64,000 bases of DNA. It comes from Breznakia pachnodae (GTDB lineage Bacteria; Bacillota_I; Bacilli_A; Erysipelotrichales; Erysipelotrichaceae). Below the pieces are notes generated by a model that did not search any database, was not told the DNA's origin, and was given only the letters and a program-made list of their open reading frames with translations. The position numbers and the translations under genes were made by a program. Within the stretch, counting starts at the first letter, position 1. Every line of letters begins with the position of its first letter. The stretch is from contig NZ_JAUSUR010000005.1 of NCBI RefSeq assembly GCF_030814225.1, forward strand, positions 1 to 64,000. Reading direction: 5' to 3'. Positions 1 to 9,260 of the stretch are shown piece by piece.

Positions 1-55
1 TCAAAGATCTACCTTGCACTGTTTTTCGACCAATGTCTTCCAACCGTGCCTGTTT

Positions 56-85
56 ATAATACCAAATCTTTACACCTTATGTCAA
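56..85 (-). promoter_or_regulatory. Strong promoter reading off the left edge, likely of an rRNA operon
   Basis: On the minus strand TTGACA (80-85) and TATTAT (56-61) are separated by 18 bases. The transcript would run toward position 1. The last bases before the edge read AGATCTTTGA on the minus strand, which resembles the boxA antitermination element found in Firmicute rRNA leaders (CTTTGA followed by AAACT). No start codon with a ribosome binding site follows. The rRNA assignment is inference from this leader and from the adjacent tRNA gene. Confidence 0.5.
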
Positions 86-235
86 CACTTTTTTTTCATC
101 TTTTTTATTTTCTTTTTTAAGATGTTTCTAAGCACTAACCTTCCAGTGGAAAGCCTATTTATAATATCACATATTAAATAATAATGAAACCCCAAAAAGA
201 ACAAAAATTTACTTTTTTTTCCAAATATTTTTTTA

Positions 236-264
236 TTGATATTTAATGCAAAACAATATATAAT
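236..264 (+). promoter_or_regulatory. Promoter of tRNA-Leu
   Basis: TTGATA (236-241) and TATAAT (259-264) are separated by 17 bases, placing the start of transcription a few bases before the mature tRNA at 277. The spacing and -10 match the sigma-A consensus. Confidence 0.7.
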
Positions 265-276
265 AAATAAGCAGTT

Positions 277-363
277 GCCCGGGTGGTGAAATTGGTAGAC
301 GCAGTGGACTCAAAATCCACCGGTAGCAATACCGTGCCGGTTCGATTCCGGCCTCGGGCACCA
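277..363 (+). tRNA. tRNA-Leu, anticodon CAA
   Basis: The 87-base gene folds as a class II tRNA. The acceptor arm GCCCGGG (277-283) pairs with 353-359 with one G-U pair, followed by discriminator A360 and an encoded CCA (361-363). The anticodon stem GTGGA/TCCAC encloses a seven-base loop with anticodon CAA at 311-313, which reads UUG. A long variable arm (CGGTAGCAATACCG) and the T-loop TTCGATT are present. The long variable arm is expected for leucine. Confidence 0.95.
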
Positions 364-374
364 TAGTAAGAATT

Positions 375-403
375 AAGGAACATCCATGGATGTTCCTTTT
401 CTT
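375..403 (+). terminator. Intrinsic terminator of tRNA-Leu
   Basis: A perfect 20-base inverted repeat (377-396, GGAACATCCA then its complement) is followed by a T-rich run (397-403). It lies 13 bases after the tRNA CCA end. Confidence 0.8.
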
Positions 404-437
404 ATACCTTAATTACAACTACACTATATATAGAAAG

Positions 438-471
438 AAAAAAACATTGATATTTAACATCAATGTTTTTT
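438..471. terminator. Bidirectional terminator after the uracil permease gene
   Basis: ACATTGAT (444-451) and its complement (459-466) form a stem flanked by an A-run on the left and a T-run on the right, so it can act in both directions. It lies just past the stop codon of the permease gene at 478. Confidence 0.65.
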
Positions 472-477
472 AGTATT

Positions 478-1809
478 TTATAACTCTACTTCATGTTCAG
501 CATCAGCTGCTGGTAAAATCAGATTCAACACAACCCCTACAATTGCTGCTAAAGCTGTACCAGATAATTCTGCTACTTCACCTAATGGGAATACTGCCCC
601 ACCTAATCCAATGACTAACATTGCACTTGCAATGATAAGATTTCTTTGTTGAGAAAAGTCTACTTGGTTATCAACCAATACACGAAGACCGTTACTAGCA
701 ATAACTCCATATAGCATAATTCCCATTCCTCCTAATACACAATTAGGAATTGTTTGAATCGCTGCAGATACATATCCACTAAATGATAATACAATGGCAA
801 TAACTGCTGCACCCATAATAACATATACAGATCCAATTTTCGTCATACCGATAACTCCAGTATTTTCACCATAAGTTGTATTGGCTGGTCCACCAATAAA
901 TCCACTTACTGCCGTTGCGATACCATCACCCATCAACGTACGATCAAGACCTGGGTCTTTCAAGAAGTTTTTACCACAAATCTTCCCTAATACTGTATGG
1001 TCTCCAATGTGTTCAGAAATCGTTACAATTGCTACTGGTAGCATCGCAAGTGTTTCTGGTCCAAAATATAAATCATATTGTTTGAAGTCTCCAAGTGCAA
1101 ACGGGAATGCAAATTCAGGAACTTGGAAGAAACTTGCTGTTTCAAAAGCACTGAAATCTATAATAGCCGGTCCAAACCCTAGCGTTGGCAACAACCAAGC
1201 AAAGAAGTATCCAACTACAATTGCACATAGGAATGGAATAATCTTAAAGAATCCCTTTGCCTTTGTGGAAATGAATGCTGCTGTTAAGAATGTAAGAATT
1301 GCAACTACAATTCCATTGAACTCTCCACCTTTTACAAAACCAGCATTAGAGATCGCACTACCTGCTAACCCTAAACCAATAACTGCAATCATTGGTCCAA
1401 TAACAATTGGAGGCAGAATTTTATCAATCCAGTCTTTTCCGACCACTTTAATAATAAGTGCAACTGCTACGTAAACTAATCCTACTAATACTAGTCCGGT
1501 TTGAGCAGCCGAGATATCACCACCCATTGCTTGGACAGCATAAATTACAGCTGCAATATATGCGAATGATGACCCTAAGTATACTGGAACCTTTCTTTTC
1601 GTACAAAATACATAAATCAATGTTCCTACCCCAGAAGCAAAGATTGCTACTGATACTGGATATCCAGTAAGTATAGGTACAAGGATTGTTGCACCAAACA
1701 TTGCAAATACATGCTGAATACTCATCAGCGCCCAAATCGACGGTTTTGGCTTTTCATCAATTTGAACTAATAAACTGTTCTTTTCTTCGGTTATGTTCTT
1801 ATCACTCAT
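478..1809 (-). CDS. uraA: Uracil permease, NCS2 (nucleobase:cation symporter-2) family
   Basis: The 443-residue protein has about 12-14 hydrophobic segments starting near residue 25. It carries hallmarks of the UraA/PyrP branch of NCS2 transporters: an N-terminal stretch IQHVFAMFGATILVP, a GSSFA motif (about residues 74-78) and a central GPANTTYGENTGVIG segment (about residues 305-319) that in UraA carries substrate and proton-coupling residues. It imports uracil across the cell membrane for salvage. The start has a good ribosome binding site (AAAGGGGG). It is a single-gene unit behind the ftsZ terminator. Xanthine or uric acid is less likely, because those NCS2 branches differ around the central motif. 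Confidence 0.88.
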   Translation of the reverse strand: MSDKNITEEKNSLLVQIDEKPKPSIWALMSIQHVFAMFGATILVPILTGYPVSVAIFASGVGTLIYVFCTKRKVPVYLGSSFAYIAAVIYAVQAMGGDISAAQTGLVLVGLVYVAVALIIKVVGKDWIDKILPPIVIGPMIAVIGLGLAGSAISNAGFVKGGEFNGIVVAILTFLTAAFISTKAKGFFKIIPFLCAIVVGYFFAWLLPTLGFGPAIIDFSAFETASFFQVPEFAFPFALGDFKQYDLYFGPETLAMLPVAIVTISEHIGDHTVLGKICGKNFLKDPGLDRTLMGDGIATAVSGFIGGPANTTYGENTGVIGMTKIGSVYVIMGAAVIAIVLSFSGYVSAAIQTIPNCVLGGMGIMLYGVIASNGLRVLVDNQVDFSQQRNLIIASAMLVIGLGGAVFPLGEVAELSGTALAAIVGVVLNLILPAADAEHEVEL

Positions 1810-1837
1810 ATTTGTCCCCCTTTGATATAAACATTAT

Positions 1838-1861
1838 AAAAATGGAGTCTCCTCCATTTTT
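1838..1861. terminator. Terminator after ftsZ
   Basis: AAAAATGGAG (1838-1847) and CTCCATTTTT (1852-1861) form a 10-base-pair stem with a four-base loop, four bases after the ftsZ stop codon. A/T runs on both sides let it work in either direction. A TATAAT on the minus strand (1833-1838) next to it may be the -10 of the permease gene. Confidence 0.7.
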
Positions 1862-1864
1862 AAT

Positions 1865-2968
1865 TTACCTTTTCTTAAAGAATACTGGAATTCCATCATC
1901 CTCATCATCAATGTCTTCAACTTCTAAAGATGATGGTTTCGATGTTGTAGTCGTTGTACTCTTTGGAGCAAAATCAAATGTTTCCACTTTGATTTCTTTC
2001 GCTTCTGGCTTTTTAATCGCAACTGGCTCATCAAATCCTGTAGCAATTACAGTTACGATAATACGATCCTGCAATGCAGGGTTGATAGCAACTCCGAAAA
2101 TTGTATCGATATCACCACCAGCAGCTTCTTTAATAAATTGGGTAGCATCATCAGCATCGTATAAACTAACTGATTCTCCACCTGTAATATTAATAATAGC
2201 TTTCTTCGCTCCAGTAATTTTTGCTTCCAATAATGGTGATTGAATTGCTTTCTCTGCTGCAACTCTTGCTTTATCTTCACCATCAGCCATACCAACACCA
2301 ATAAGTGCTTTCCCTTGTTCTTTCATAATTGATTTTACATCTGCAAAATCCAAGTTAATAAGAGCTGGCGCAGCAATTAAATCAGTAATTGTCTGAACGC
2401 CTTGGCGAAGCACATTATCTGCCGCTTCAAATGCTTCGATTAAAGGTTTTCTTCCGATTACCTCTAATAAGTTATTATTAGATACTATAATTAATGAATC
2501 TACATTTTCTTTTAACTCACGTAATCCAGCTTCTGCCTGTTTTGTACGCGTACCACCTTCAAAGCTAAATGGCTTTGTAACGATACCAACAGTCAGTGCA
2601 CCTTCCTCTTTTGCAATCTTTGCAAATAATGGAGCTGCCCCAGTACCAGTACCACCACCAAGTCCAGCAGTAACAAATACCATGTCACTACCCTTGATTG
2701 CTTCACGAATCTCTGCTTCTGTCTCCATTGCTGCTTTACGTCCAATTTCAGGATCCGATCCAGCACCTTGACCTTTTGTAACATTCATACCCAATACAAT
2801 TTGGTTCTTTACAGGTGAAGTCCCCAAAACTTGTAAATCTGTATTTGCCACAAAGAATTCAACACCCTGAACTCCTTCATTTACCATTCTATTTACAGCG
2901 TTACAACCACCGCCTCCAACTCCGAAGACTTTAATCGTAACTACTTTTTTGAATTCTGTTTCACTCAT
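1865..2968 (-). CDS. ftsZ: Cell division protein FtsZ
   Basis: FtsZ is the tubulin-like GTPase that forms the division ring. The 367-residue protein shows the N-terminal nucleotide-binding GVGGGGCNAVNRM (about residues 16-28), the tubulin signature GGGTGTGAAP (about residues 104-113), and a C-terminal domain followed by a short acidic linker. It ends in IPVFFKKR, a recognisable form of the conserved C-terminal peptide that binds FtsA and SepF. The length is near the family norm. It lies 24 bases downstream of ftsA in the same direction, the usual ftsA-ftsZ arrangement, and is followed by a terminator. Here ftsAZ is separated from the murG-murB-divIB group about 40 kb away. Confidence 0.98.
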   Translation of the reverse strand: MSETEFKKVVTIKVFGVGGGGCNAVNRMVNEGVQGVEFFVANTDLQVLGTSPVKNQIVLGMNVTKGQGAGSDPEIGRKAAMETEAEIREAIKGSDMVFVTAGLGGGTGTGAAPLFAKIAKEEGALTVGIVTKPFSFEGGTRTKQAEAGLRELKENVDSLIIVSNNNLLEVIGRKPLIEAFEAADNVLRQGVQTITDLIAAPALINLDFADVKSIMKEQGKALIGVGMADGEDKARVAAEKAIQSPLLEAKITGAKKAIINITGGESVSLYDADDATQFIKEAAGGDIDTIFGVAINPALQDRIIVTVIATGFDEPVAIKKPEAKEIKVETFDFAPKSTTTTTSKPSSLEVEDIDDEDDGIPVFFKKR

Positions 2969-2992
2969 TACCGCACATTCCTCTCTTTCCTG

Positions 2993-4228
2993 CTATTTAT
3001 TTAATAATATCCTTTTTAGTTTCTTTGTAAAAGCATTGTCCTCATCTTTTTGCATTTCTCTAGTATTTGTTGCACTGTACTCTACTGTATCCGACTGCGC
3101 ATTCAGCAGTTCCTGCCATTTCTTATGGCAATAGATAGAACCTAGAGTAGCTGCATAACAACCTTTTCTCACTCCAACTGTTGTTGGAAGATATACATTG
3201 GTTTCTAGATTAAAACGATCATTTAATATTTCTAAACCAACAATATCTGCACCTGAACCACTAATCACCATTTTTGAGGCTGGGTTCTCTGCAATCATTT
3301 CATTTGCACTATTTACATCTTCTATCCAACTACTTAACTCTTCATCAATTGCTTCATAAATTTCTTTTCTGGTGATTTGACGATGATCGTCTTTTTCTGA
3401 CCAGATATAAACAATTGAATCATTTAAGTCTTTTGGTGCATAAATCGCTGATTCTTTCAGCAATGTCATACTTTCACGATAACTGAGTCGAAACTTTCTT
3501 CGAATTGCATTAGCAATTCTACTGTATCCATAATTCAAAGCTTCACATCCTAACAATCGCCCTTTGTAGAATAAAGCAAATCCTGTTTCACTTTTTTCTA
3601 AGTTCAGTAATACCACATAGTTATTCATTGAACTTTCAATAATCGCTGACTCTTCAGCAATTGCATAATTCTCTAAACATATATCCTGAACAACAATACC
3701 AGCAGATTCAATACATGTTACATAAGAATAAACTGTTTTCTGATTTACACAGATAAAGTCAACATCCATTGTAAGTACATCCGCTTGTTCATCTAATGGA
3801 ATCGTTCTTGAAGAAATTCCTCCATTTGTATATTTAATAGATCCAATATTCACAAATTCATACCCTGGCATTTGAAATGTATCAATCGCTTTTTCAACAC
3901 CTAATCTTGCATGTGCAAGTCTTATTCGTTTACTACCTTCTTCAATTGGAATGTTTACACGTCGCTTAATACATTTTACATCCACAGAAGGAATACATAA
4001 TATAATACTTTTTATTCTAAAACCAAGTGCTTTCTCAATATCATCAAGTGCCTTCACAATTGCTGAAGTAACATTGTCCTGGTCTATAATTTTTTTATTC
4101 TCAATCCCAGAGGTTTTAACTCTCTCAGCTTTCAGTATATTGAAGCGTGACATATAAAATTCACCAACAATTAACCGAAGCTCATCTTCTGCTAATTCAA
4201 TACTAGCATAATACTGTTTTGCTTGCAT
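2993..4228 (-). CDS. ftsA: Cell division protein FtsA (divergent)
   Basis: FtsA is an actin-like ATPase that anchors FtsZ to the membrane. The 411-residue sequence is divergent but shows actin-fold features: an N-terminal phosphate-1-like strand (YYASIELAEDELRLIVGE), a MVISGSGADIVGLE segment near residue 318 resembling the adenosine motif, and a C-terminal basic amphipathic helix (FTKKLKRILLNK) that fits the FtsA membrane-targeting sequence. Its place directly upstream of ftsZ supports the call. The start is preceded by GGAGG. It is divergent from rpmB. Confidence 0.88.
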   Translation of the reverse strand: MQAKQYYASIELAEDELRLIVGEFYMSRFNILKAERVKTSGIENKKIIDQDNVTSAIVKALDDIEKALGFRIKSIILCIPSVDVKCIKRRVNIPIEEGSKRIRLAHARLGVEKAIDTFQMPGYEFVNIGSIKYTNGGISSRTIPLDEQADVLTMDVDFICVNQKTVYSYVTCIESAGIVVQDICLENYAIAEESAIIESSMNNYVVLLNLEKSETGFALFYKGRLLGCEALNYGYSRIANAIRRKFRLSYRESMTLLKESAIYAPKDLNDSIVYIWSEKDDHRQITRKEIYEAIDEELSSWIEDVNSANEMIAENPASKMVISGSGADIVGLEILNDRFNLETNVYLPTTVGVRKGCYAATLGSIYCHKKWQELLNAQSDTVEYSATNTREMQKDEDNAFTKKLKRILLNK

Positions 4229-4359
4229 TGTTTACCTCCATCCTTACTATACTATATGATATCATATTTCATTATACAAAAAAACAAGTTTTTTCATAGA
4301 AAACAAAGAAAGTAAAACACACCAAATAACATTAATCAAAGAAAATACTCAGTTTCTTC

Positions 4360-4388
4360 TTGATTTTTATTTTAATAGATGATATTAT
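4360..4388 (+). promoter_or_regulatory. Promoter of rpmB
   Basis: TTGATT (4360-4365) and TATTAT (4383-4388) are separated by 17 bases and are followed by a strong ribosome binding site AAGGAGG (4411-4417) before the rpmB ATG at 4425. Confidence 0.6.
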
Positions 4389-4424
4389 AACCAAGCAGTA
4401 AAAAGTACGAAAGGAGGATTTCAG

Positions 4425-4616
4425 ATGTCAAGAGTTTGTGCAATTACTGGCAAAGGGCCATTATCAGGAAATAAACGTTCTCACTCAATGCATGCTACAA
4501 GACGTAAATGGAACGTAAACTTGCAAACAGTAAAAGTGATGGTAGATGGAAAGCCAAAGAAAATCCGCGTTTCCGCTCGTGCTTTAAAAACATTAAAAGC
4601 AAAGAAAGCTATCTAA
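4425..4616 (+). CDS. rpmB: Large ribosomal subunit protein bL28
   Basis: This 63-residue basic protein matches bL28 from end to end: [16 protein letters not shown] at the start, then [15 protein letters not shown] and a C-terminal [13 protein letters not shown]. It binds 23S rRNA in the large subunit. It is a single-gene unit with its own promoter and terminator, convergent with thiN. In Bacillus rpmB also lies next to the thiN-rpe-rsgA cluster. Confidence 0.97.
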   Translation: MSRVCAITGKGPLSGNKRSHSMHATRRKWNVNLQTVKVMVDGKPKKIRVSARALKTLKAKKAI

Positions 4617-4650
4617 TTAAAACACACTTTAATCAAGTGTGTTTTTTTTG
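4617..4650 (+). terminator. Terminator of rpmB
   Basis: AACACACTT (4621-4629) pairs with AAGTGTGTT (4635-4643), followed by a T-run to 4649. It overlaps the 3' end of the convergent thiN gene, whose stop codon lies in the loop region. Confidence 0.8.
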
Positions 4651-5246
4651 TCTGCGCTTTGAATTACAATCAGAGTACCTTTTTTTATCTCTAAAATCGC
4701 CTCTGTATCAATAATTTCATTTGATAGAGTATAGATATCATGAAGATTCAGTTTGCGATCATACAGTGGGTATTCAACTCCTGTAATCGTTATTTCACTT
4801 TCACATACCGCAAACAAAGATAAATATTTCTTATGTTTTTGAATATGATGAGTTCCCTGCTCTAGTTTACTAATATGATTTTGCTCATCAACAATTGTGA
4901 AATGATACTCCTGAAATGCCAGCATATGATATACCGATAAGAAATGATCCAGACGACCTCCACTGACTCCAGTAATATAAACTTCATCATATCGTTCTAA
5001 TGCAAACTTGATTGCATATTCACTGTCGCTTTCATTCTTTCGAACTGGAAGGTGTTCAATTGTTGTAATCTTTTCAAGTTCAGTTCTTCGCTTTTCACCA
5101 ACAGAATCAAAATCACCAATTGCATAATCCATTGTAATGTTTTGCTCACTTAACAATAGAGCACCACCATCTACTCCAATATAATGAAAGTCTTTTTCTT
5201 TTTTGATTGACGTTGCTCTGTTAGCAACCAACATTACTTTTGACAT
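4629..5246 (-). CDS. thiN: Thiamine pyrophosphokinase
   Basis: The enzyme transfers pyrophosphate from ATP to thiamine, making the cofactor thiamine pyrophosphate. The 205-residue protein has the family motifs: GVDGGA (about residues 24-29), AIGDFDS (about residues 42-48), a KNESDSEYA segment and GGRLDH (about residues 100-105). These acidic residues and the GGRxDH loop bind Mg-ATP and thiamine. It overlaps the upstream rpe gene by 13 bases and ends the priA-to-thiN operon. Confidence 0.93.
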   Translation of the reverse strand: MSKVMLVANRATSIKKEKDFHYIGVDGGALLLSEQNITMDYAIGDFDSVGEKRRTELEKITTIEHLPVRKNESDSEYAIKFALERYDEVYITGVSGGRLDHFLSVYHMLAFQEYHFTIVDEQNHISKLEQGTHHIQKHKKYLSLFAVCESEITITGVEYPLYDRKLNLHDIYTLSNEIIDTEAILEIKKGTLIVIQSADKKNTLD

Positions 5247-5899
5247 TGTAAACTTTTCACCTTCTCCTTGATGTTCCCTTTAAATACATAGCTACCAGCT
5301 ACAAGAACATCCACTCCTGCATCAATACACTTCTTACCTGTTACATCATTGATACCACCATCAACCTCTATCAGATAGTTGTATTGATCCTCTTTACGTT
5401 TGTTATCAAGATATGCAATGCGTTCTAATGAATCTTCCATAAATGATTGTCCACCAAACCCTGGATTCACACTCATAATCAAAACCAAATCAACATATTC
5501 CAAAATTGAATCTAACACTTCTACTGGTGTTGCTGGTTTAATACTGATTCCACATTTACATCCTTGCTTTTGAATTTCTTTGCATAAAACAATACACTCT
5601 TCAATCGAGTTCATTGCTTCATAATGGAAAGTAACCATATCTGCACCTTGTTCAATAAAAATCTTTGATACAAAGGTTGGGTCATCCACCATAATATGTA
5701 CATCCATAAATAAGGATGTTTTCTTTTTAAAGCCTCTTAAAATATCTGGACCAAAGGTCAGATTAGGCACAAAGTGACCATCCATCACATCAAAATGTAA
5801 CCATTTTGCATCACTTGCCATTAACTCTTCTAATTGTCTGTCTACCTCACTATAGTCCAAAGATAAAATCGATGGAGCAATTATAATCTCACTTTTCAT
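5234..5899 (-). CDS. rpe: Ribulose-phosphate 3-epimerase
   Basis: The enzyme interconverts ribulose 5-phosphate and xylulose 5-phosphate in the pentose phosphate pathway. The 221-residue TIM barrel shows APSILSLD at the N-terminus, HFDVMDGHFVPN (metal-binding His and Asp, about residues 36-47), MDVHIMV, and SVNPGFGGQSF (about residues 143-153), all typical of RPE. The start has an AGGAG site. It sits 9 bases after rsgA, as in the Bacillus cpgA-rpe-thiN order. Confidence 0.96.
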   Translation of the reverse strand: MKSEIIIAPSILSLDYSEVDRQLEELMASDAKWLHFDVMDGHFVPNLTFGPDILRGFKKKTSLFMDVHIMVDDPTFVSKIFIEQGADMVTFHYEAMNSIEECIVLCKEIQKQGCKCGISIKPATPVEVLDSILEYVDLVLIMSVNPGFGGQSFMEDSLERIAYLDNKRKEDQYNYLIEVDGGINDVTGKKCIDAGVDVLVAGSYVFKGNIKEKVKSLQCQK

Positions 5900-5908
5900 A
5901 ATGTTCTC

Positions 5909-6772
5909 CTATTTTTTTGTCTCTTTAATCATCTTTACAACTTCTAAATAATGTCGATATCGATAATCGACAATCTCTTTTCTCTCTACTGCTTCAATTA
6001 CAGCACATTTTGGTTCATTGATATGAACACAATCATTAAATTTACATAACCCTGTATAAGGTTTAAAATCTTCAATGCTATGTGCTAATGTCAATACATC
6101 CAGACTTTCAAAATCTAATGATGAAAACCCCGGTGTATCAGCAATCCATCCGCCATTGATATAAAATAACTCAGTATGTCTTGTGGTATGTTTTCCTCTT
6201 CCAAGCGCTTTGGATATCTCTTGCGTTTTTATCTGCAACTGATCATCTATTCGATTCAACAGACTAGATTTGCCTGCACCACTTTGTCCAGTAAGCACAC
6301 TTATTTTTCCTGTAAAAAGATTTTCAATTTCTTTTGTATCAAAATCTTTTCCAGTTGTCACCACTTCATAACCACTTTTTTTGTAGTCTTCAATATATTG
6401 ATAAATTTCATCATTTTTATCTGGAACTAAATCCATTTTTGTTACACAAAGTAGTGGAGTAATCCCAGCATATGATATTAGAAATATCAATCGGTCAATT
6501 AATACCGTAGAAAAATCTGGATCTTTTGCACTCATTACAATAATTGCCTGATCAACATTCGCAATTAATGGTCGCACCAATTCGTTTTTTCTAGGGTATA
6601 TTTTTTGTATCCCATACTTATCTTCAAATTCTTCAAAATCAATAATATCACCTACAATCGGGCTCTGCCCTTTACGCAGTTTCCCCATTGCTATTGCATC
6701 ATATATCTCACCATCTGCATATAACTGATATTGATTTGAAATAATTCTGATAATTGTTCCTTTTCTTCTCAT
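5909..6772 (-). CDS. rsgA: Ribosome small-subunit maturation GTPase RsgA
   Basis: RsgA is a circularly permuted GTPase that assists late 30S subunit assembly. The 287-residue protein has an N-terminal OB-fold (about 1-70), then the G motifs in permuted order: G4 TKMD (about residue 111), G1 GQSGAGKSS (about residues 162-170) and G3 DTPG (about residue 213). The C-terminal zinc-binding cluster is CKFNDCVHINEPKC. It sits directly downstream of prkC (6-base gap); RsgA is a known substrate of PrkC-type kinases in other Firmicutes. Confidence 0.96.
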   Translation of the reverse strand: MRRKGTIIRIISNQYQLYADGEIYDAIAMGKLRKGQSPIVGDIIDFEEFEDKYGIQKIYPRKNELVRPLIANVDQAIIVMSAKDPDFSTVLIDRLIFLISYAGITPLLCVTKMDLVPDKNDEIYQYIEDYKKSGYEVVTTGKDFDTKEIENLFTGKISVLTGQSGAGKSSLLNRIDDQLQIKTQEISKALGRGKHTTRHTELFYINGGWIADTPGFSSLDFESLDVLTLAHSIEDFKPYTGLCKFNDCVHINEPKCAVIEAVERKEIVDYRYRHYLEVVKMIKETKK

Positions 6773-6778
6773 AGTTAC

Positions 6779-8527
6779 CTATTCTTCATTTTCTTGTTCT
6801 TGATTTTGATCTTCATTGTTTTTCTCATAATAGTACAATTTTACAGTACTGTCCGTGGTCTGAGTATAGTGTTCTCCTGATTTAGGACTTTGGCTAATTA
6901 CTACATTAAATTTATACTCAACCAAACCTTCAGGAACATCCTGAGCAATTAATTCAACCTTTACACCTTGATTCTCAAGTAATTGTTTTGCTGCTTCTGT
7001 ACTCATTCCACTATAATTCACAAGTTGAATACTAATTGATTTGGATATTTTAAAGCGTATCTGTTTTGGAATCGTCGGATCAATCGCTTCACCTTCAGTC
7101 AAAAGTGACTGTTCCAAAATGATTCCTGCTGCTATATCCGTGCGTTCTTCGTAATCTTTCAAAACTTCAATTTTTGCACCAGCCATTGCTGCTTCTGCAT
7201 CTTCTAATGACATATTTACATAATTGCCAACAATAAAATAAGTTCCTGTACTAATGGTCACTTTCACTTTAGAACCTTCGGTTACCCGTTCTCCCGATTT
7301 TGGAGATTGCTCATATATTAAATTTTCAGCAACATCGTTTGTCCTCTCATAAGTAATATCCTCAGATAATTCTAATCCGTATTGTGCTAGTAACTCTTCG
7401 GCTTTTTCTTTAGTTAAGCCATCTAAATTAGGAACATTCACATATTCTACAGGACTAAATCCATCGACAATTCCCATGTAATAAACAGCAAGCGTTCCAC
7501 CAGCACCTAATAGTGCCAATGCTGCTACAACTGCAAGAATAATTTTATTACGTCGTTTCTTCTTACTATCGTCCTTTTTATCTTTACCATCTTTTTTATC
7601 TGTATCCTCTTTTGGAATTTTCGTTTTTGCTGTTCCATCAAACACCATCGTCCCACTTGAGGGTTCTTCTGCTTCATCAAATACAACCTTATCAACATTT
7701 GCAAATTCTTTCATCAGACACATGTTCAAATCAAACGTCATATCTTTTGTGCTTGCATAACGATAAACACGATTCTTTGCTGTTGCACGAATAATAATAT
7801 TCTCAACACTTTGAGGAATCGTCTGATTAAACTCACGTACTGATGGCAATTCTTCACGCATATGTTTCATTGCAACCTGTACAGGGTTTTCTCCAGTAAA
7901 CGGAACACTTCCTGTTAGCAGTTCATAGAATACAATCCCAAGTGCATAAATATCAATTTGTACAGTAGCCGTTTCTCCTCTTGTTGTCTCAGGTGCAATA
8001 TAATGTGCACTACCTAGAACAGAATCGCTTTGAGTTAACTGCACTGCATCATGTGCCAATGCAATCCCAAAGTCAGTAATCTTAACTGTACCATCATCTT
8101 TGATTAATACGTTTTGTGGTTTAATATCACGGTGAATAATGTTGTTTTCATGTGCATGATTCACTGCATCTACTAATTGTTTCATAATCGCAACCGCTTC
8201 ATCCACAGGAAGTGCTCCACGCTGACGAATTAGTTGTTTTAATGTTTTTCCTCTAATATACTCCATAACAATATAGTTTTTTCCATCATATTCACCTATA
8301 TCGTATACTTCCACTACATTTGGATGATGTAATTTAGAAATTGCACTTGCTTCTCTTTGGAAACGTAGTAGTGATACTGGATCACTTCCAGCATCTCCAC
8401 GAAGCACTTTTACTGCAACTTCTCGGTTTAAAATAGTGTCAATCGCCAGATAAACATCTGCCATTCCACCAGAACCAAGTGATGTCACTACCATATATCG
8501 GTTCGCAATCATATTTTTTTCACTCAT
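6779..8527 (-). CDS. prkC: Serine/threonine protein kinase with PASTA repeats (PrkC/Stk1)
   Basis: This is a membrane sensor kinase that detects cell-wall muropeptides or lipid II. The order of parts in 582 residues is: a Hanks-type kinase domain (about 12-270) with GSGGMADV glycine loop, VAVKVLR lysine, HRDIKPQNVL catalytic loop, DFGIA and APE motifs; a charged juxtamembrane linker rich in Lys/Asp; one membrane helix (about 333-357); and three extracellular PASTA repeats (about 365-575). The gene overlaps nothing but follows prpC after one base, with its ribosome binding site inside the end of prpC. The partner phosphatase is the neighbouring prpC. Confidence 0.97.
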   Translation of the reverse strand: MSEKNMIANRYMVVTSLGSGGMADVYLAIDTILNREVAVKVLRGDAGSDPVSLLRFQREASAISKLHHPNVVEVYDIGEYDGKNYIVMEYIRGKTLKQLIRQRGALPVDEAVAIMKQLVDAVNHAHENNIIHRDIKPQNVLIKDDGTVKITDFGIALAHDAVQLTQSDSVLGSAHYIAPETTRGETATVQIDIYALGIVFYELLTGSVPFTGENPVQVAMKHMREELPSVREFNQTIPQSVENIIIRATAKNRVYRYASTKDMTFDLNMCLMKEFANVDKVVFDEAEEPSSGTMVFDGTAKTKIPKEDTDKKDGKDKKDDSKKKRRNKIILAVVAALALLGAGGTLAVYYMGIVDGFSPVEYVNVPNLDGLTKEKAEELLAQYGLELSEDITYERTNDVAENLIYEQSPKSGERVTEGSKVKVTISTGTYFIVGNYVNMSLEDAEAAMAGAKIEVLKDYEERTDIAAGIILEQSLLTEGEAIDPTIPKQIRFKISKSISIQLVNYSGMSTEAAKQLLENQGVKVELIAQDVPEGLVEYKFNVVISQSPKSGEHYTQTTDSTVKLYYYEKNNEDQNQEQENEE

Positions 8528-8528
8528 T

Positions 8529-9260
8529 CTAGTTGTCCTCCTTCTCAGCTACAACAACACTAACGTTATCAAATCCACCAGTTTTGATACTCGCCTCAAT
8601 TAGCTCATTTACTTTATCTTCGATTGAACAATTTTGCTCTAGTATATTGGAAATAATTGATGAGGATACAAACCCATGTAACCCATCACTACACACTAAT
8701 AATAATTTGTAATCCTTTTTGATTTTATTAATTGTAGGAACCACTTTATTCCAAATACCTAAAGCTTTCGTTAACATGCCTCCTCTAGGATGTCTAGAGG
8801 CCTCACTGGCACTTACTTCTCCAGAATGAACAAGTTCACTTGCAAAGTTATGATCTTCTGTCAAAGCAATTAATTCATCATATATAGCATAGACTCTGCT
8901 ATCACCACAGTGAAAGATAAATGTTGACTTTTTTGTTATCAATACTCCAGCAACTGTTGTTCCCATTCCTTTGTAATCCAGAGAACTTGTTGATTGAGTG
9001 AAAATAAGATCATTGGCTTTTGCTATCGCATCTTTTATCCATACATTATTTTCTTTATCACTTTTATATACTTTTTTATCCAAAAAGGATTGTTCTAATG
9101 ATTCTTTAGCTAAAAGACTTGCAACATCACCAGCATTACCACCACCGATTCCATCACAGACGATAATAAAACTTTCACCGCTATCGTTTGTGTTGTAATA
9201 ATAGGTATCCTGGTTTTGTTTACGAATCAGCCCAGTTTCACTTTTACCATATATTTTCAT
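8529..9260 (-). CDS. prpC: PP2C-type serine/threonine phosphatase PrpC
   Basis: This metal-dependent PPM phosphatase reverses phosphorylation by PrkC. The 243-residue protein has the motif order of the family: RKQNQD (about residues 13-18), FIIVCDGIGGGNAGD (metal-binding Asp-Gly), GTTVAGVLI, HCGDSRVYAI, and LLLVCSDGLHG plus GGFDNVSVVVAE near the C-terminus. It overlaps rlmN by four bases upstream, which suggests translational coupling. Confidence 0.96.
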   Translation of the reverse strand: MKIYGKSETGLIRKQNQDTYYYNTNDSGESFIIVCDGIGGGNAGDVASLLAKESLEQSFLDKKVYKSDKENNVWIKDAIAKANDLIFTQSTSSLDYKGMGTTVAGVLITKKSTFIFHCGDSRVYAIYDELIALTEDHNFASELVHSGEVSASEASRHPRGGMLTKALGIWNKVVPTINKIKKDYKLLLVCSDGLHGFVSSSIISNILEQNCSIEDKVNELIEASIKTGGFDNVSVVVAEKEDN

